64,000 bases of DNA from Elmis aenea. Taxonomy: Eukaryota; Arthropoda; Insecta; Coleoptera; Elmidae. Within the stretch, counting starts at the first letter, position 1. Each line of letters opens with the position of its first letter. The position numbers and the translations under genes were made by a program. A model generated the notes under the pieces. The model did not search any database, was not told the origin of the DNA, and saw only the letters and a list, made by a program, of their open reading frames with translations. Below are positions 21,482-31,400 of this stretch, one piece after another. Where the stretch lies: contig OX393577.1 in NCBI GenBank assembly GCA_947652605.1, forward strand, positions 59,420,108-59,484,107. Reading direction: 5' to 3'.

Positions 21482-23550
21482 GTCTGTTTTATACTATACT
21501 ATTTTTTCGTTTAAGAAAATTGTATACGATTTTCTAGTACGGTGTCAATCAGAAATTAAAAATCTTGAACGTAAAATTCGTACGAAATTACTACGTGCCC
21601 AAAATGCGTAAAATTTTAGTATGGGCGCATGCGTATTCTACTGTAACTGTATCTGACCGCATGTCATTTGTGGGATAGGTTAACTGAAACAATCAAACGA
21701 TGTTAAAAATACTACTTATTACCGTTATCCCTCACAATTTATTTTGTAGGAATAAATATGTAGAATGGGACAAGCGTTATACAGGGTGTCCCAGTTAACT
21801 TGAACAGCATGGGGATCTCGTAAACGGTAAGAGATACAGAGTTGTTTAAATGGGTCAAAATGATCTATGATTTAAGAGCAACTATTCTATGAAAAAAAAA
21901 CTTGAAAAAAATTTACAGTTTTTGGGCTATTCGTAAAAAACAAAAAAATGACGTTTTCGATTTTTGCTTATAACTTGCTTATTTAAAATCATACCCAAAA
22001 TATTTTTCGACATTATTAGGACACTTTTTTGCGTAGAATTAAAATTAGTTAATAAATTTTACCTATCTTCATTTGTTTTTGTTATTTTAACATCAACTTT
22101 CTTATTTTAAATACGGGTCGTAGTTGGCTATGACACCATTAAAAAGAGATTTTTTTTCTCGTTTCATTGATGTATGGGTTGTTAGGTTTATTTTTAAAAA
22201 TAAGCAAGTTATAGCAATATTATTGCATTTGTTAAGTTTAATCAAAGTGGCCATTGGAAAACAAAACAAAACATCACGTAAATAAACTGGCTGTACTTAA
22301 TTAAACACAAATAAACCTAAATAATTTAAGATATTTTTCAAATTACATAATAATTTATGTTTTTCCAATTACTATTACTATTGAATCTAAATTATAACAT
22401 GCGTTCAAAGTGCAGCCCACTCTCCATGAGCAATGCAAATTTGAGATCTGCACTTTGTAGATAACAATTATTTCTTATGCATATTACTTTCTGCTTGATA
22501 AAATGTTCTTAAAACAGCTAATCATAAAAAGACAGCTGAACACAATTACAAAATTAAGATTGGATAGTTTAACAAAAGTTTATCAAATAAAAAGAAATAT
22601 CGTTAGAAAAACATTATTACCTACAATGTGCAGATCTCAAATTTGTATTGCACATGGAGAGTGAGCTACACTTTGAACGCATGTTATAATTTAGATTCAA
22701 TAGTGACAGTAATTGGAAAAACATAAATTATTATGTAATTTGAAAAATTCTTAAATTATTTAGGTTTATTTGTGTTTAATTAAGTTCAGCTAGTTTATTT
22801 ACGTGATGTTTTGTTTTGTTTTCCAATGGCGGCTTTGATTAAACTTAACAAATACAATAATATTGCTATAACTTGCTTATTTTTAAAAATAAACCTAACA
22901 ACCCATACATCAATGAAACGAGAAAAAAAATCTCTTTTTAATGGTGTCATAGCCAACTACGACCCGTATTTAAAATAAGAAAGTTGATGTTAAAATAACA
23001 AAAACAAATGAAGATAGGTAAAATTTATTAACTAATTTCAATTCTACGCAAAAAAGTGTCCTAATAATGTCGAAAAATATTTTGGGTATGATTTTAAATA
23101 AGCAAGTTATAAGCAAAAATCGAAAACGTCATTTTTTTGTTTTTTACGAATAGCCCAAAAACTGTAAATTTTTTTCAAGTTTTTTTTTCATAGAATAGTT
23201 GCTCTTGAATCATAGATCATTTTGACCCATTTAGCCAACTCTGTATCTCTTACCGTTTACGAGATCCCCATGCTGTTCAAGTTAACTGGGACACCCTGTA
23301 TACTTTAAATTTGAAAATGATTCGCTTTTTGTTCTGTGTTCAAATTGAACATTTGACATGGTTACTCAAGGTGTCAACAAAATATGATAAAAGTTACTAA
23401 AAAGTAACCAAAATATATTTTCGTACCAAAAAATAGTACAATGTAAATGGTTCATATTATTTTCCATGCTAAATTCTTGAACGAAATTTTTGTATTAAAA
23501 ATCGTATACGATTTTCTTAAACGAAAAAATAGTATAGTATAAATCAGACT
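21482..23550. mobile_element. TTAA-flanked element B, copy 2, carrying element C
   Basis: TTAA lies at 21478-21481 and 23551-23554. The ends are GTCTGTTTTATACTATACTA and its inverse. Relative to copy 1 (2182-2733) it is inverted and is split by element C between GACAAGCGTTA and CTTTAAATTTG. The uninterrupted site in copy 1 lies near 2420-2445. Confidence 0.85.
21782..23298. mobile_element. Long palindromic element C (arms near 690 bp)
   Basis: It begins CAGGGTGTCCCAGTTAACTT and ends with the inverse, TA on both sides. The arms pair almost perfectly to about 22465 and 22615; the loop is about 150 bp. A GGGGATCTCGTAAACGGTAA box lies about 30 nt inside each tip and is shared with element J. No ORF of note. 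The very high arm identity implies either recent origin or ongoing homogenisation between arms. Confidence 0.9.
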
Positions 23551-23575
23551 TTAAGATTAAATATTTGCTAGTGTA

Positions 23576-24057
23576 TAGGGTGTTTCTTGAATATTGCGAA
23601 AAACTTCGGGAGGTAATTTCTTGTCGAACATTAAGGGGGGCTTTTATATTATGTTTGTTTCGGAGCACCCCTCTAAAGAGTTATGGTAAAATTGGGTTTT
23701 TATTTTATTTCCCAAATTTCGATAAATGTAGAAGAATGATGATATTTGGTAGATGTTTTATATTCCTTAAAAAGTTTCCCATAGTAATATTTTCAATCAT
23801 CTCCCACCTTAACAGGGGGCTAAAAAGTGCGACCACTGTTGGTTTTTTATCAGAACTTTTTGGAGGTTTGAAATATGCAATTTAAAAAGTTTTCTTTAAA
23901 AGCTTAACTTATTTATAGTTTTTTACACTTTTCCTTTTCCTGCAAAACCTACAGTTTATGATACAGAAAACTCAATAAGTGAACATGAACCATTAAATAT
24001 TCTAAGATAAAACGGTTCATTTTGGTGTAACCATGGTTTGTTAATGTTCATATTGGC
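23576..24057. mobile_element. One-armed family F element, copy 1
   Basis: It begins TAGGGTGTTTCTTGAATATT and runs through CTCCCACCTTAACAGGGGGC and GTGCGACCACTGTTGGTTTT to ACCATGGTTTGTTAATGTTC. The same order occurs at 37529-38030. The second arm is not visible in either copy. Confidence 0.7.
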
Positions 24058-24245
24058 GCTTGTCTAGAAATGTCAAAGTAGGCTTACGTCAAAATTGACA
24101 AGACCATGTAATTACATGTGTATATTAGCCAAAAAGCCGTTATAATAGTATGTATTATCTGTTCGTAGAAAAAGTAAGCTACATAACACGAGTAGTAAAT
24201 CAATATGCTTGTTACAACTTTCGTTATGTAATATGCTATTACACA
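24058..24245. repeat. Dispersed repeat G, copy 2
   Basis: It shares CTTGTCTAGAAATGTCAAAG, AAAAAGCCGTTA and GTAAGCTACATAACACGAGT with 15972-16215. Confidence 0.65.
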
Positions 24246-24449
24246 TTAAAATAACACAAAAAGCTCTTTCTAAATTTTGATACAGAATCTCATACCTTTT
24301 GAACAACTACAAATAATAAAAACACATTTTGGAATTATGAAAATCTTGGTAAAATTAAAACACATGTAATGAATATAATCAAATGCTGTTACTATAAAAT
24401 TATCATGTAGAAAAAAAAGGTTGCCACATTTTCAAGTCAAAATTTATTT

Positions 24450-25349
24450 TCGCAAGTTACAAAGGTTTTTTTTTTTTAAGAATAACATAGTAGGCTGAGA
24501 AAATTAAAATAAAAACATTTAAAACTTATATGGTACAAGTTACCAAGGTTTTTTAATTTTTTGTTATATTAAACATTATAAATACTTTAACATAAGATAA
24601 ACAACAATATACTCCACCAACTTTTATCAAGAATAAAATTTTCTGAGAAATCGATAATACATTTTTTGTTCTATTTGTGCAGACAAAAATTTTTACCAAA
24701 TCGGACACTTATTTCGGGACAGAGGAAGTACTACATAACTGCTGATTTCGACTATGTTGTTGTTATCTTATGTTCAAATATTTACAATGTTTATCTCAAC
24801 AACAAATTAAAAAACCTTGCTAACTTGTACCACATGAGTTTTAAAAGCTTTTGCACTTTGTTTTTTTTTTGTTTTCACAGCCTATGTTTTTCCTTAAAAA
24901 AAATAATTAAAAAACCTTCGTAACTTGCGTATTATTAAAGATAACTACATCAATCCCAATATATTTGGTATGAGAAAAAGATAAGGAATTTAAATAGGTC
25001 AGGGCCAACTAAAGTTTCCATTTAAAAAAAGACAAGTTTGTGTCATAACTTTTTAACGGCGAGCGTAAAACTATTTTTTTGTATAATCGAATTTTGCATA
25101 AAAATATCTAAAAATCATCTTCATAAACTTTTTTGATATTTACAACGATAACGGAGATACCTATGACACATTATAAATATGACAAAAAAACACTTTTTTC
25201 TAATAACTCAAAAACCGAAATATTATAATTTTTATACACGGTTCTGAGCTTGTCCCAAAACATTGCACATTTTTGGTATTTTAACCGTTTCTCTATACTG
25301 AATATTACGCGAGATACCCATGTAATCCCATCGAATTTGGACCACCCTG
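24450..25349. mobile_element. Family I element, left tip lost
   Basis: It is palindromic around 24600-24770 (ACAAGTTACCAAGGTTTTTT against its inverse near 24810) and ends GGACCACCCTG at 25349, followed by TACAGTGTAC. The left arm starts abruptly near 24450 without the CAGGGTGG tip. Confidence 0.75.
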
Positions 25350-26707
25350 TACAGTGTACGTAGAATTATCAGTTATCGTCTAAAACGTTTCTATTATCAT
25401 GCAGTATCATTATAAAAATTATAACGTACAAGGATTACCCATATTTTTCTTCTATCCATTCATCCGCAAGTTCACACCTAAAGTGGCGATCAATTACTCA
25501 AAAATCTGTACAAAAACAAATGAAACTTCATCACGCAGGTATAATTTAAAAGGAAATGTGCCAAGCAAGTCACGATGCAATTAACATTTCCTAAAAGAAC
25601 TAAAAGAAAAGTAATGTCACAGAAAACATGATGATAATGCTTTCTAATGGATAAACCTTGATTACAATTGGTAATGATGTATCGCGATAAATAAAAAGGT
25701 GATAAAATGCAGTTTTGTTGTATTTGCATGCCGGTTTGCATACAAATCTAGGAAGCAAATTGTAATTTATATGTAAAACTGATTTTACAGCTTCTTTTCA
25801 CACAGACATGGCTCGCTCAGATGCCATTATCGAACAAATTGTAACAATTATGTTCCAGAATTAGGTTACAGTGAAGTGAAAATAAAATGTGTCTCAAAAG
25901 CTGACAAATTGCTTTATGCATTTATTTCTCAGTCAAAAGAAACCTTTTTTCAATCTTAAATAGTCTTAACGCATTACAAATAAAGTTAATCCAAGTTTTT
26001 ATTATCATTTGTGTCTGAACTGGAATAAATTGCCACAAGTTTTTATCTGCAAGGGCAGCGCAGTCTTTATTTTCTTTTAATTCGAAATAAAAACAGCCAG
26101 AAAAGCAAACAACAGAACACAATTTAAGTGTAAACTAAATTAAAACTCGATAAAACTCATACAAATTAGATTTTTCTTAAACTCACCTGTAATATTTTGT
26201 GCTAGCAAAAAAAAAATAAACGAGAAAAGTTTCAAGCAAATCGATATAAAAATGCCTCTAAGAATGAAATTTTATTTGGGTGCTACAAAAGTTTTTTTTT
26301 ATCACAAATCCATTCAAGTGTTAAATAAGAACTTTGAGTCTATTATAGTTTCCTAGTATTCCAAATTTCCAAATTCGGTTGACATTTAGTATGACAAATA
26401 CACATTTTAGGGCAAATGATGGCTTTTTAGAAGAAATGATAATCGGTACATTGCAACTACCCGAGTGCATGATTCTTTAAGATTACCTATTTTTGTATGG
26501 AAACGATTTTCCACAAAAATTTATTTCAGTTTTCCATAGCATTTATTTAAATATATTTTAAGAAAATTTTAAGACCAAGAAATTGATCAGTCTGGCCCTT
26601 TTACTTAAGCCATTACAGACATTTTGAAAAGTATAAGATTTACTAATGGAAATGGATAAAAGGGTTTATTGAACACGTTTTTACTATTTTTAAATTTAAT
26701 AAACTTA
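25350..26707. other. AT-rich intergenic DNA, no gene seen
   Basis: Several short frames (for example at 25399-25584 and 25922-26122) have no motif and ordinary composition. No element ends were found. Confidence 0.5.
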
Positions 26708-26834
26708 TTGTAACTAGGGGTTTGGAGTGGAGCACGGAGCAGTGGAGCAATGGGTTTTTGCCCGGAGCTGGAGCGGAGTACGGAGCAAATAATTGCTCCA
26801 CTGCTCCCGTTTATTATGTACAATTTTTAAAAAA

Positions 26835-27905
26835 ACTACTCTTTTTCGTTTTTTTAACTTTCGAAGATCAATTATTATGTCACAGCCTACTTTTCGTATC
26901 TCATCTTTAAAAAAATTAAAAACCTTTGTAACTTGCGTATTATTGAAAATAAATACATTTACCCTTATACAGGGTGTGTAAAAATTGGCGGAAGCGCTAC
27001 ACGTGGCGATGTTCTTCGTAAAATTCTAAGTCGAAAATCTTAATACGAAAATGTTGTACCATGCTTCCTATGGCCTCAGGAACCATTTAAAGAAAAAAAA
27101 AATTGCATACATTGATTTGCGTTTGGACATTTTTTTATCAGCAATTTTTACTTAGATATTTACATTTTTTGTTCGAACTGAAAGCCTTCAGTTCGTAAAC
27201 ATAGCTGCAAACTTTTGGGTATCGTAAAACACAAACAAGAAATAATTACGAGAAAAACAGAGATGACAGCGAAGGACAATATTGCCATATGTATTACTGT
27301 CATTAAAATCAGTGATTTACATATTTTCAACACCAATTTTTGAAAGGAAGAACACAATATCTAGGAAAAAATACCATTCGAAATCTATTTTTATTCCAAA
27401 TTGCAGCTTTTTCATTTGCAAGTATTAAATAATAACGCTTATTAAAGGACTAAATGTCAAAGATTTGAGGACCTCTTGTAGACACAGCAAGCGGGGTACA
27501 AAATTTTCGTATTAAGATTTTCGACTTAGAATTTTACGAGGAACATCGCCCCGTGTAGCCCTTCCGCCAATTTTTACACACCCTGTATATTTGGAAAGGG
27601 AAAAAAAAAGAAATTTAAATAGGTCATTGTCAACTATAGCTTCCATTTAAAAAAGGGTGAGTTTGTGTCATAACTTTTTAACGGCCAGCGTAAAATTTTT
27701 TGTTGCAGTACAATCAAAATCTACATAATAATATTTAAAAATAATCTTTATAAACTTTTTCGATGTTTAAAACAATAAGGGAGATATGACATATTATAAT
27801 TATAACCAAATAAAACTGTTTTTCTTTAATAAGCCAAAAACCGGATATGATAGAATATTTTTGAAAACGGTTCTGAGCTTGTCCCAAAAAACTGTACATA
27901 ATATT
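26835..27905. mobile_element. Degenerate family I copy, interrupted by H
   Basis: The blocks CACAGCCTACTTTTCG, TTTGTAACTTGCGTATTATT and, after the insertion, GAAATTTAAATAGGTCATTG and ACGGTTCTGAGCTTGTCCCA match other family I copies. Neither terminal repeat is preserved, so its limits are approximate. Confidence 0.6.
26970..27585. mobile_element. TA-flanked TIR element H
   Basis: It begins CAGGGTGTGTAAAAATTGGC and ends with the inverse. TIRs of about 90 bp include GTGGCGATGTTCTTCGTAAA / its inverse. TA flanks it on both sides. The intact insertion site is visible in the family I copy near 24960. No coding sequence; the two short frames inside are spurious. Confidence 0.85.
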
Positions 27906-28180
27906 TGTTACACACATTTATTTATTTAACTTAACTTGTTTGTCAGGGTTAAATATTGTAATATTTGACCCATTTACACACAGGTATCCGATAAAAGCAA
28001 AGCTTTGTTTTTAAAACAAAGCGTTAAAAACAAAGCGTTTAATTAAAAAACTTATTTTAAACATTTTATAAATATTTGGAGCTTGGAGCGGAGTTGGAGC
28101 TGGAGCGGGCAGATTGATGTCGGAGCGGAGCTGGAGCGGGGCAATTAAAAAATTACACTGCTCCAAACCCCTGTGTAACC

Positions 28181-28496
28181 ATAACCCAGATTTTTGGGAT
28201 GTAAGAAATTTGCTTATTCCGTTTTTTGACGACATTCCTAAAACGCCAAAAAAATTAAACAAAATAACTAAAACATATCGAATAAGCTCTGTGTAATGTA
28301 AACTTGATGTTCAAGTTAACCCTCTTTGCATCTGTTAGTCGTTGTCCAGATTTGTATAGTTGCTCAGATAAAACATAAAGATATTTTTCACAAATAAGTT
28401 TTCGACTGGTTAATAAAATTTAAGCTAAATATAAAAATCAAAATAGTTTTAAGTACAATTTTAATACAAAACTTGCAATCCTTTTGAAATATTAGT
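28181..28496. other. Short intergenic gap
   Basis: Nothing recognisable. Confidence 0.4.
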
Positions 28497-29291
28497 TTTA
28501 AGGTGTGGTGAAAGTTGCTCGCAAACAATTGTTCGAAATCAATTGCTTGAAAAATTGTTGCTCGAATGAACAGTTCCTCGAAAGCCTAGTTGCTCGAATA
28601 ACAATTTCTCGAAAACAAAATTTCTTGAAATGATGAAATAAGTTACCTAAAGATAATGTGTAAAAGTACAAAATAATTAAATGTACTAGAAAAGTTGTTC
28701 ACATTTGTTTACACTTAGAAAAATGTATTTAAATTTATTTACAAATACATGTACACTTAACAAACAATGTTGTGAGCAAGACTGCGAAGATATCCTGTAA
28801 TATCTACGTTGTACTCAAAATTTTGCAGTATACGCAGTATTCTTCCCGCACAATTGCGATATTTACGGCTATTCATTGGAGGTTCAAAACCAGACACAAA
28901 AAAATCCATTTTCAACTCGTTAAGGCTTTGTTGATTTTCTGTATTTCTGTACTATATTCTAACTCCCTAACAGTACCTACTATTAGCAAGGAAGGTTATT
29001 TGAAGATAATAGACATTTAATTGTACTTGTTAAGGGTTAAGTGTAAACAACTTTTTTAGCATATTTAATTATTTTGTATTTATATAAATTTAACAAATTT
29101 TCTTTAAGTAACTTATTTCATTATTTCGAGCAATTTTGTTTTCGAGATATTGTTATTCGAGCAACTAAGCTTTCGAGAAACTGTCCATTCGAGGAACAAT
29201 TTTCGAGCAATTTTCTTTCGAGCAGTTTTTTTTCAAGCAATTTTCTATCGAGCAATTGTCTTCGAGCAATTTTCCGCAAACCAATTTTAAG
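28497..29291. mobile_element. Foldback element W with minisatellite arms
   Basis: The left arm (about 28497-28640) and right arm (about 29115-29291) are inverted. Both are built from degenerate 15-18-bp units with the core TTGCTCGAAA, such as GTTGCTCGAATAACAATTTC. The outer tips are TTTTAAGGTGTGGT and CAAACCAATTTTAAGG. The middle contains a meaningless 82-codon frame (28772-29020). Confidence 0.7.
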
Positions 29292-29520
29292 GACAAAACA
29301 ATGTTAGCTAATTTAAATCCATTTTATTTTTGGACTGTAACAGATTAAAACATGTCGTTTGTGTATTTGCATTTTTGACAATCGCGCTATCCCATAAAAA
29401 ATACCCTATACAGCATTTTACAAAATTCTTGACATAATTTATTGCTTTAATGTTTGGAGAAATAAATTTCAGAGCGTGCATTTTAAACGAAGGACAATAC
29501 AACAATATTAATTACTACTA

Positions 29521-29892
29521 GCGTAGTTACCCGGCTTCGCTCGGTGAATTTTTTTAGGATTACAATTAACTTTTATCAATCACAGACTACTCGCGCTCCG
29601 CGGTCGCGCTCGGCGGACGTTCCCAGATTATCAATCACAGACTACTCGCGCTGCGCGCTCGCGCTCGGCGGACGTTCCCAGACGTTCCCGGCCGTTTTTT
29701 GAATTTTTGATCTTTAGTGAATTTTTGGAACTTTTGGGAATTTTTGGAAGTTTTTGGAATTCTTATATAGCCTATCTTTTTCCCATGGTCCTATGTCTGT
29801 GGCTAATTTGGTCAGGATCGGATGAATGGTATAGGAATGCATAAAGGACATACAAACATACATAAATACATTCATTTTTATATATATAGATT
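29521..29892 (+). mobile_element. Short interspersed element with GC-rich duplicated segment
   Basis: It starts near AGCGTAGTTACCCGGCTTCG and ends TTCATTTTTATATATATAGA. The phrase TTTGGTCAGGATCGGATGA before the AT-rich tail is common in arthropod short repeats (recalled). A GC-rich unit of about 57 bp occurs twice in tandem (29573-29628 and 29629-29684). The class is uncertain: RTE-like tail, SINE or Helitron derivative. Confidence 0.55.
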
Positions 29893-30741
29893 TTATTTAC
29901 TGATGCAACTGACAAAAGATTTATGATATATCTTACAAACCATTAATACACGACATACCCATAGTGGGTTTAATTATTTTAAAGGATATTAACAACCAAT
30001 TTAATTATATAGAGGGTGCTGTGATTAAATTAGCAAAATTGATACTTGTACAGTCTTAACGTAACACCCTGTAGAGTTAAAAATAATCATATCCGGTTTG
30101 TTTAGGAACAGGTAAAAACTTTTACATTTACAGTCTTTTGTGCATTAAAATCAAAAAGGTTTTGGTATATCCTGAATAGTCCCCTAAACATTAAACGCAT
30201 AACTAGAAAAAATACTAAGCAATATTGTCCGTCCCACGTATTACGGTGCACGTACGCATAACCGCGTTTCTCCAAAAGGAAATATAAACCACTGGGACAA
30301 AATAATTTTAGCAACACTCTGAGACCAAAACACATGTAGGTCAAGAAATATTATTGAATAATGTTCGTTTTCGATTCCGAATTTCAACCAAGAGACTACA
30401 GCTATGATCACAAAACTACTCGTAAACTTATGCGGAAAGAAAAACTTATTCAACCATGTCTTAAAATTCCAGGAAGTCTTATAACTCGCCAATGCAACTC
30501 TTCTCAATTTAATAAAAATGTTAATGATGTATAAAACGGAAATTCCAACGTTTTAAATTAATTCTTTGAGCACTTGATTAAGTTTTAAGACATATTTAAA
30601 TGCGTTCGTTGTACTACCATAATTTTCTTGCATTAAAATTGCAGTGGGTTAATGCACCAATTATATTATATATTTAATGGATACTTAAACAAAAATGCAG
30701 TATAATGGGTAAATAGGCGGTAAATGAACAGAAAAGAGGTT
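29893..30741. other. Intergenic stretch with a mini TIR element
   Basis: A roughly 60-bp segment near 30013-30073 (GAGGGTGCTGTGATTAAATT ... AACACCCTG) may be a minimal TIR element. Two overlapping minus-strand frames at 30102-30507 are hydrophobic but show no recognisable family and are not supported. Confidence 0.4.
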
Positions 30742-30749
30742 GCTTTCAT

Positions 30750-30960
30750 CAGAACCGGTCCTAGAGTTTGCGGGGCGGTGTGCAAAACAAATGCGAGGCC
30801 GGATATTTTGATAAAGGGCCGAGTTAAAGTAAAATGTTACTAAAAAACTGAAAAAACAGGCTGGTGATAAAAAAAAGCACCCTAGACGGCTAGCGCGGGG
30901 CCGGTCTATCCGCGGGGCCGTGTGCGGGGCACACCCTGCCCCCCCCTAGGGCCGGCCCTG
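30750..30960. mobile_element. hAT MITE, 211 bp, perfect 8-bp duplication
   Basis: Tips CAGAACCGGTCCTAGAG and CTAGGGCCGGCCCTG are flanked by GCTTTCAT at 30742-30749 and 30961-30968. It is GC-rich relative to its surroundings, especially 30890-30960. Non-coding. Confidence 0.9.
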
Positions 30961-31109
30961 GCTTTCATTTAATTTATTCATACAAATTAAAATTATTAAA
31001 CCCAAGTCAATATTCGCCAACCAAAATTGAATGACCACGTGTGCATTTAGTGCAATAGGAAGCTTTAAAAGAAACCATGTAAGATATTGAAAAAATGGAG
31101 CTTGAAACT

Positions 31110-31400
31110 ACAGTGTATTGTGGTTAATTGGGACACCGGTTAATTGAAGCATTTGCTAATTTTTGGTAAAACTTAAAGAACAGAAATGAGTTGGTCCTGA
31201 ATTTTCTCTTCTTTTTCGGTCCAGTTATCGCGAAGATGCACTGTATGGTGGATGGGTCTGCTTTATATCGTGCAATATCGTATTCTAAAAGAAATTTTAC
31301 TTTCGCTTAATTGGGACAGCCGCTTAATAAGGCCAGAAAATGTAATCCTGATGTGTCTCGATTAACCAAAATTCATTGTTTTTGAAAACTGTAAATCTTG
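31110..31400. repeat. Possible pogo/Tigger-like fragment
   Basis: Repeated 'GGTTAATTGGGACACCGG', 'GCTTAATTGGGACAGCCGC' and 'CTCGATTAACC' phrases resemble subterminal repeats of pogo-type elements. No transposase and no clear ends. Weak. Confidence 0.3.

Larger units (their letters stand above)
26716..28172. mobile_element. hAT MITE of GGAGC repeats, split by nested insertions
   Basis: The left tip AGGGGTTTGGAGTGGAGC and right tip GCTCCAAACCCCT are inverted. The flanks TTGTAACT (26708-26715) and GTGTAACC (28173-28180) match 6 of 8. Both ends are packed with GGAGCGGAGCTGGAGC-type repeats. Between about 26835 and 27905 it is occupied by a family I copy, itself holding element H. Confidence 0.65.

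Noticed and set aside
30102..30507. Overlapping minus-strand hydrophobic frames as a possible receptor gene
   Set aside because: No family signature, no splice-consistent neighbours and frame changes within 200 bp.
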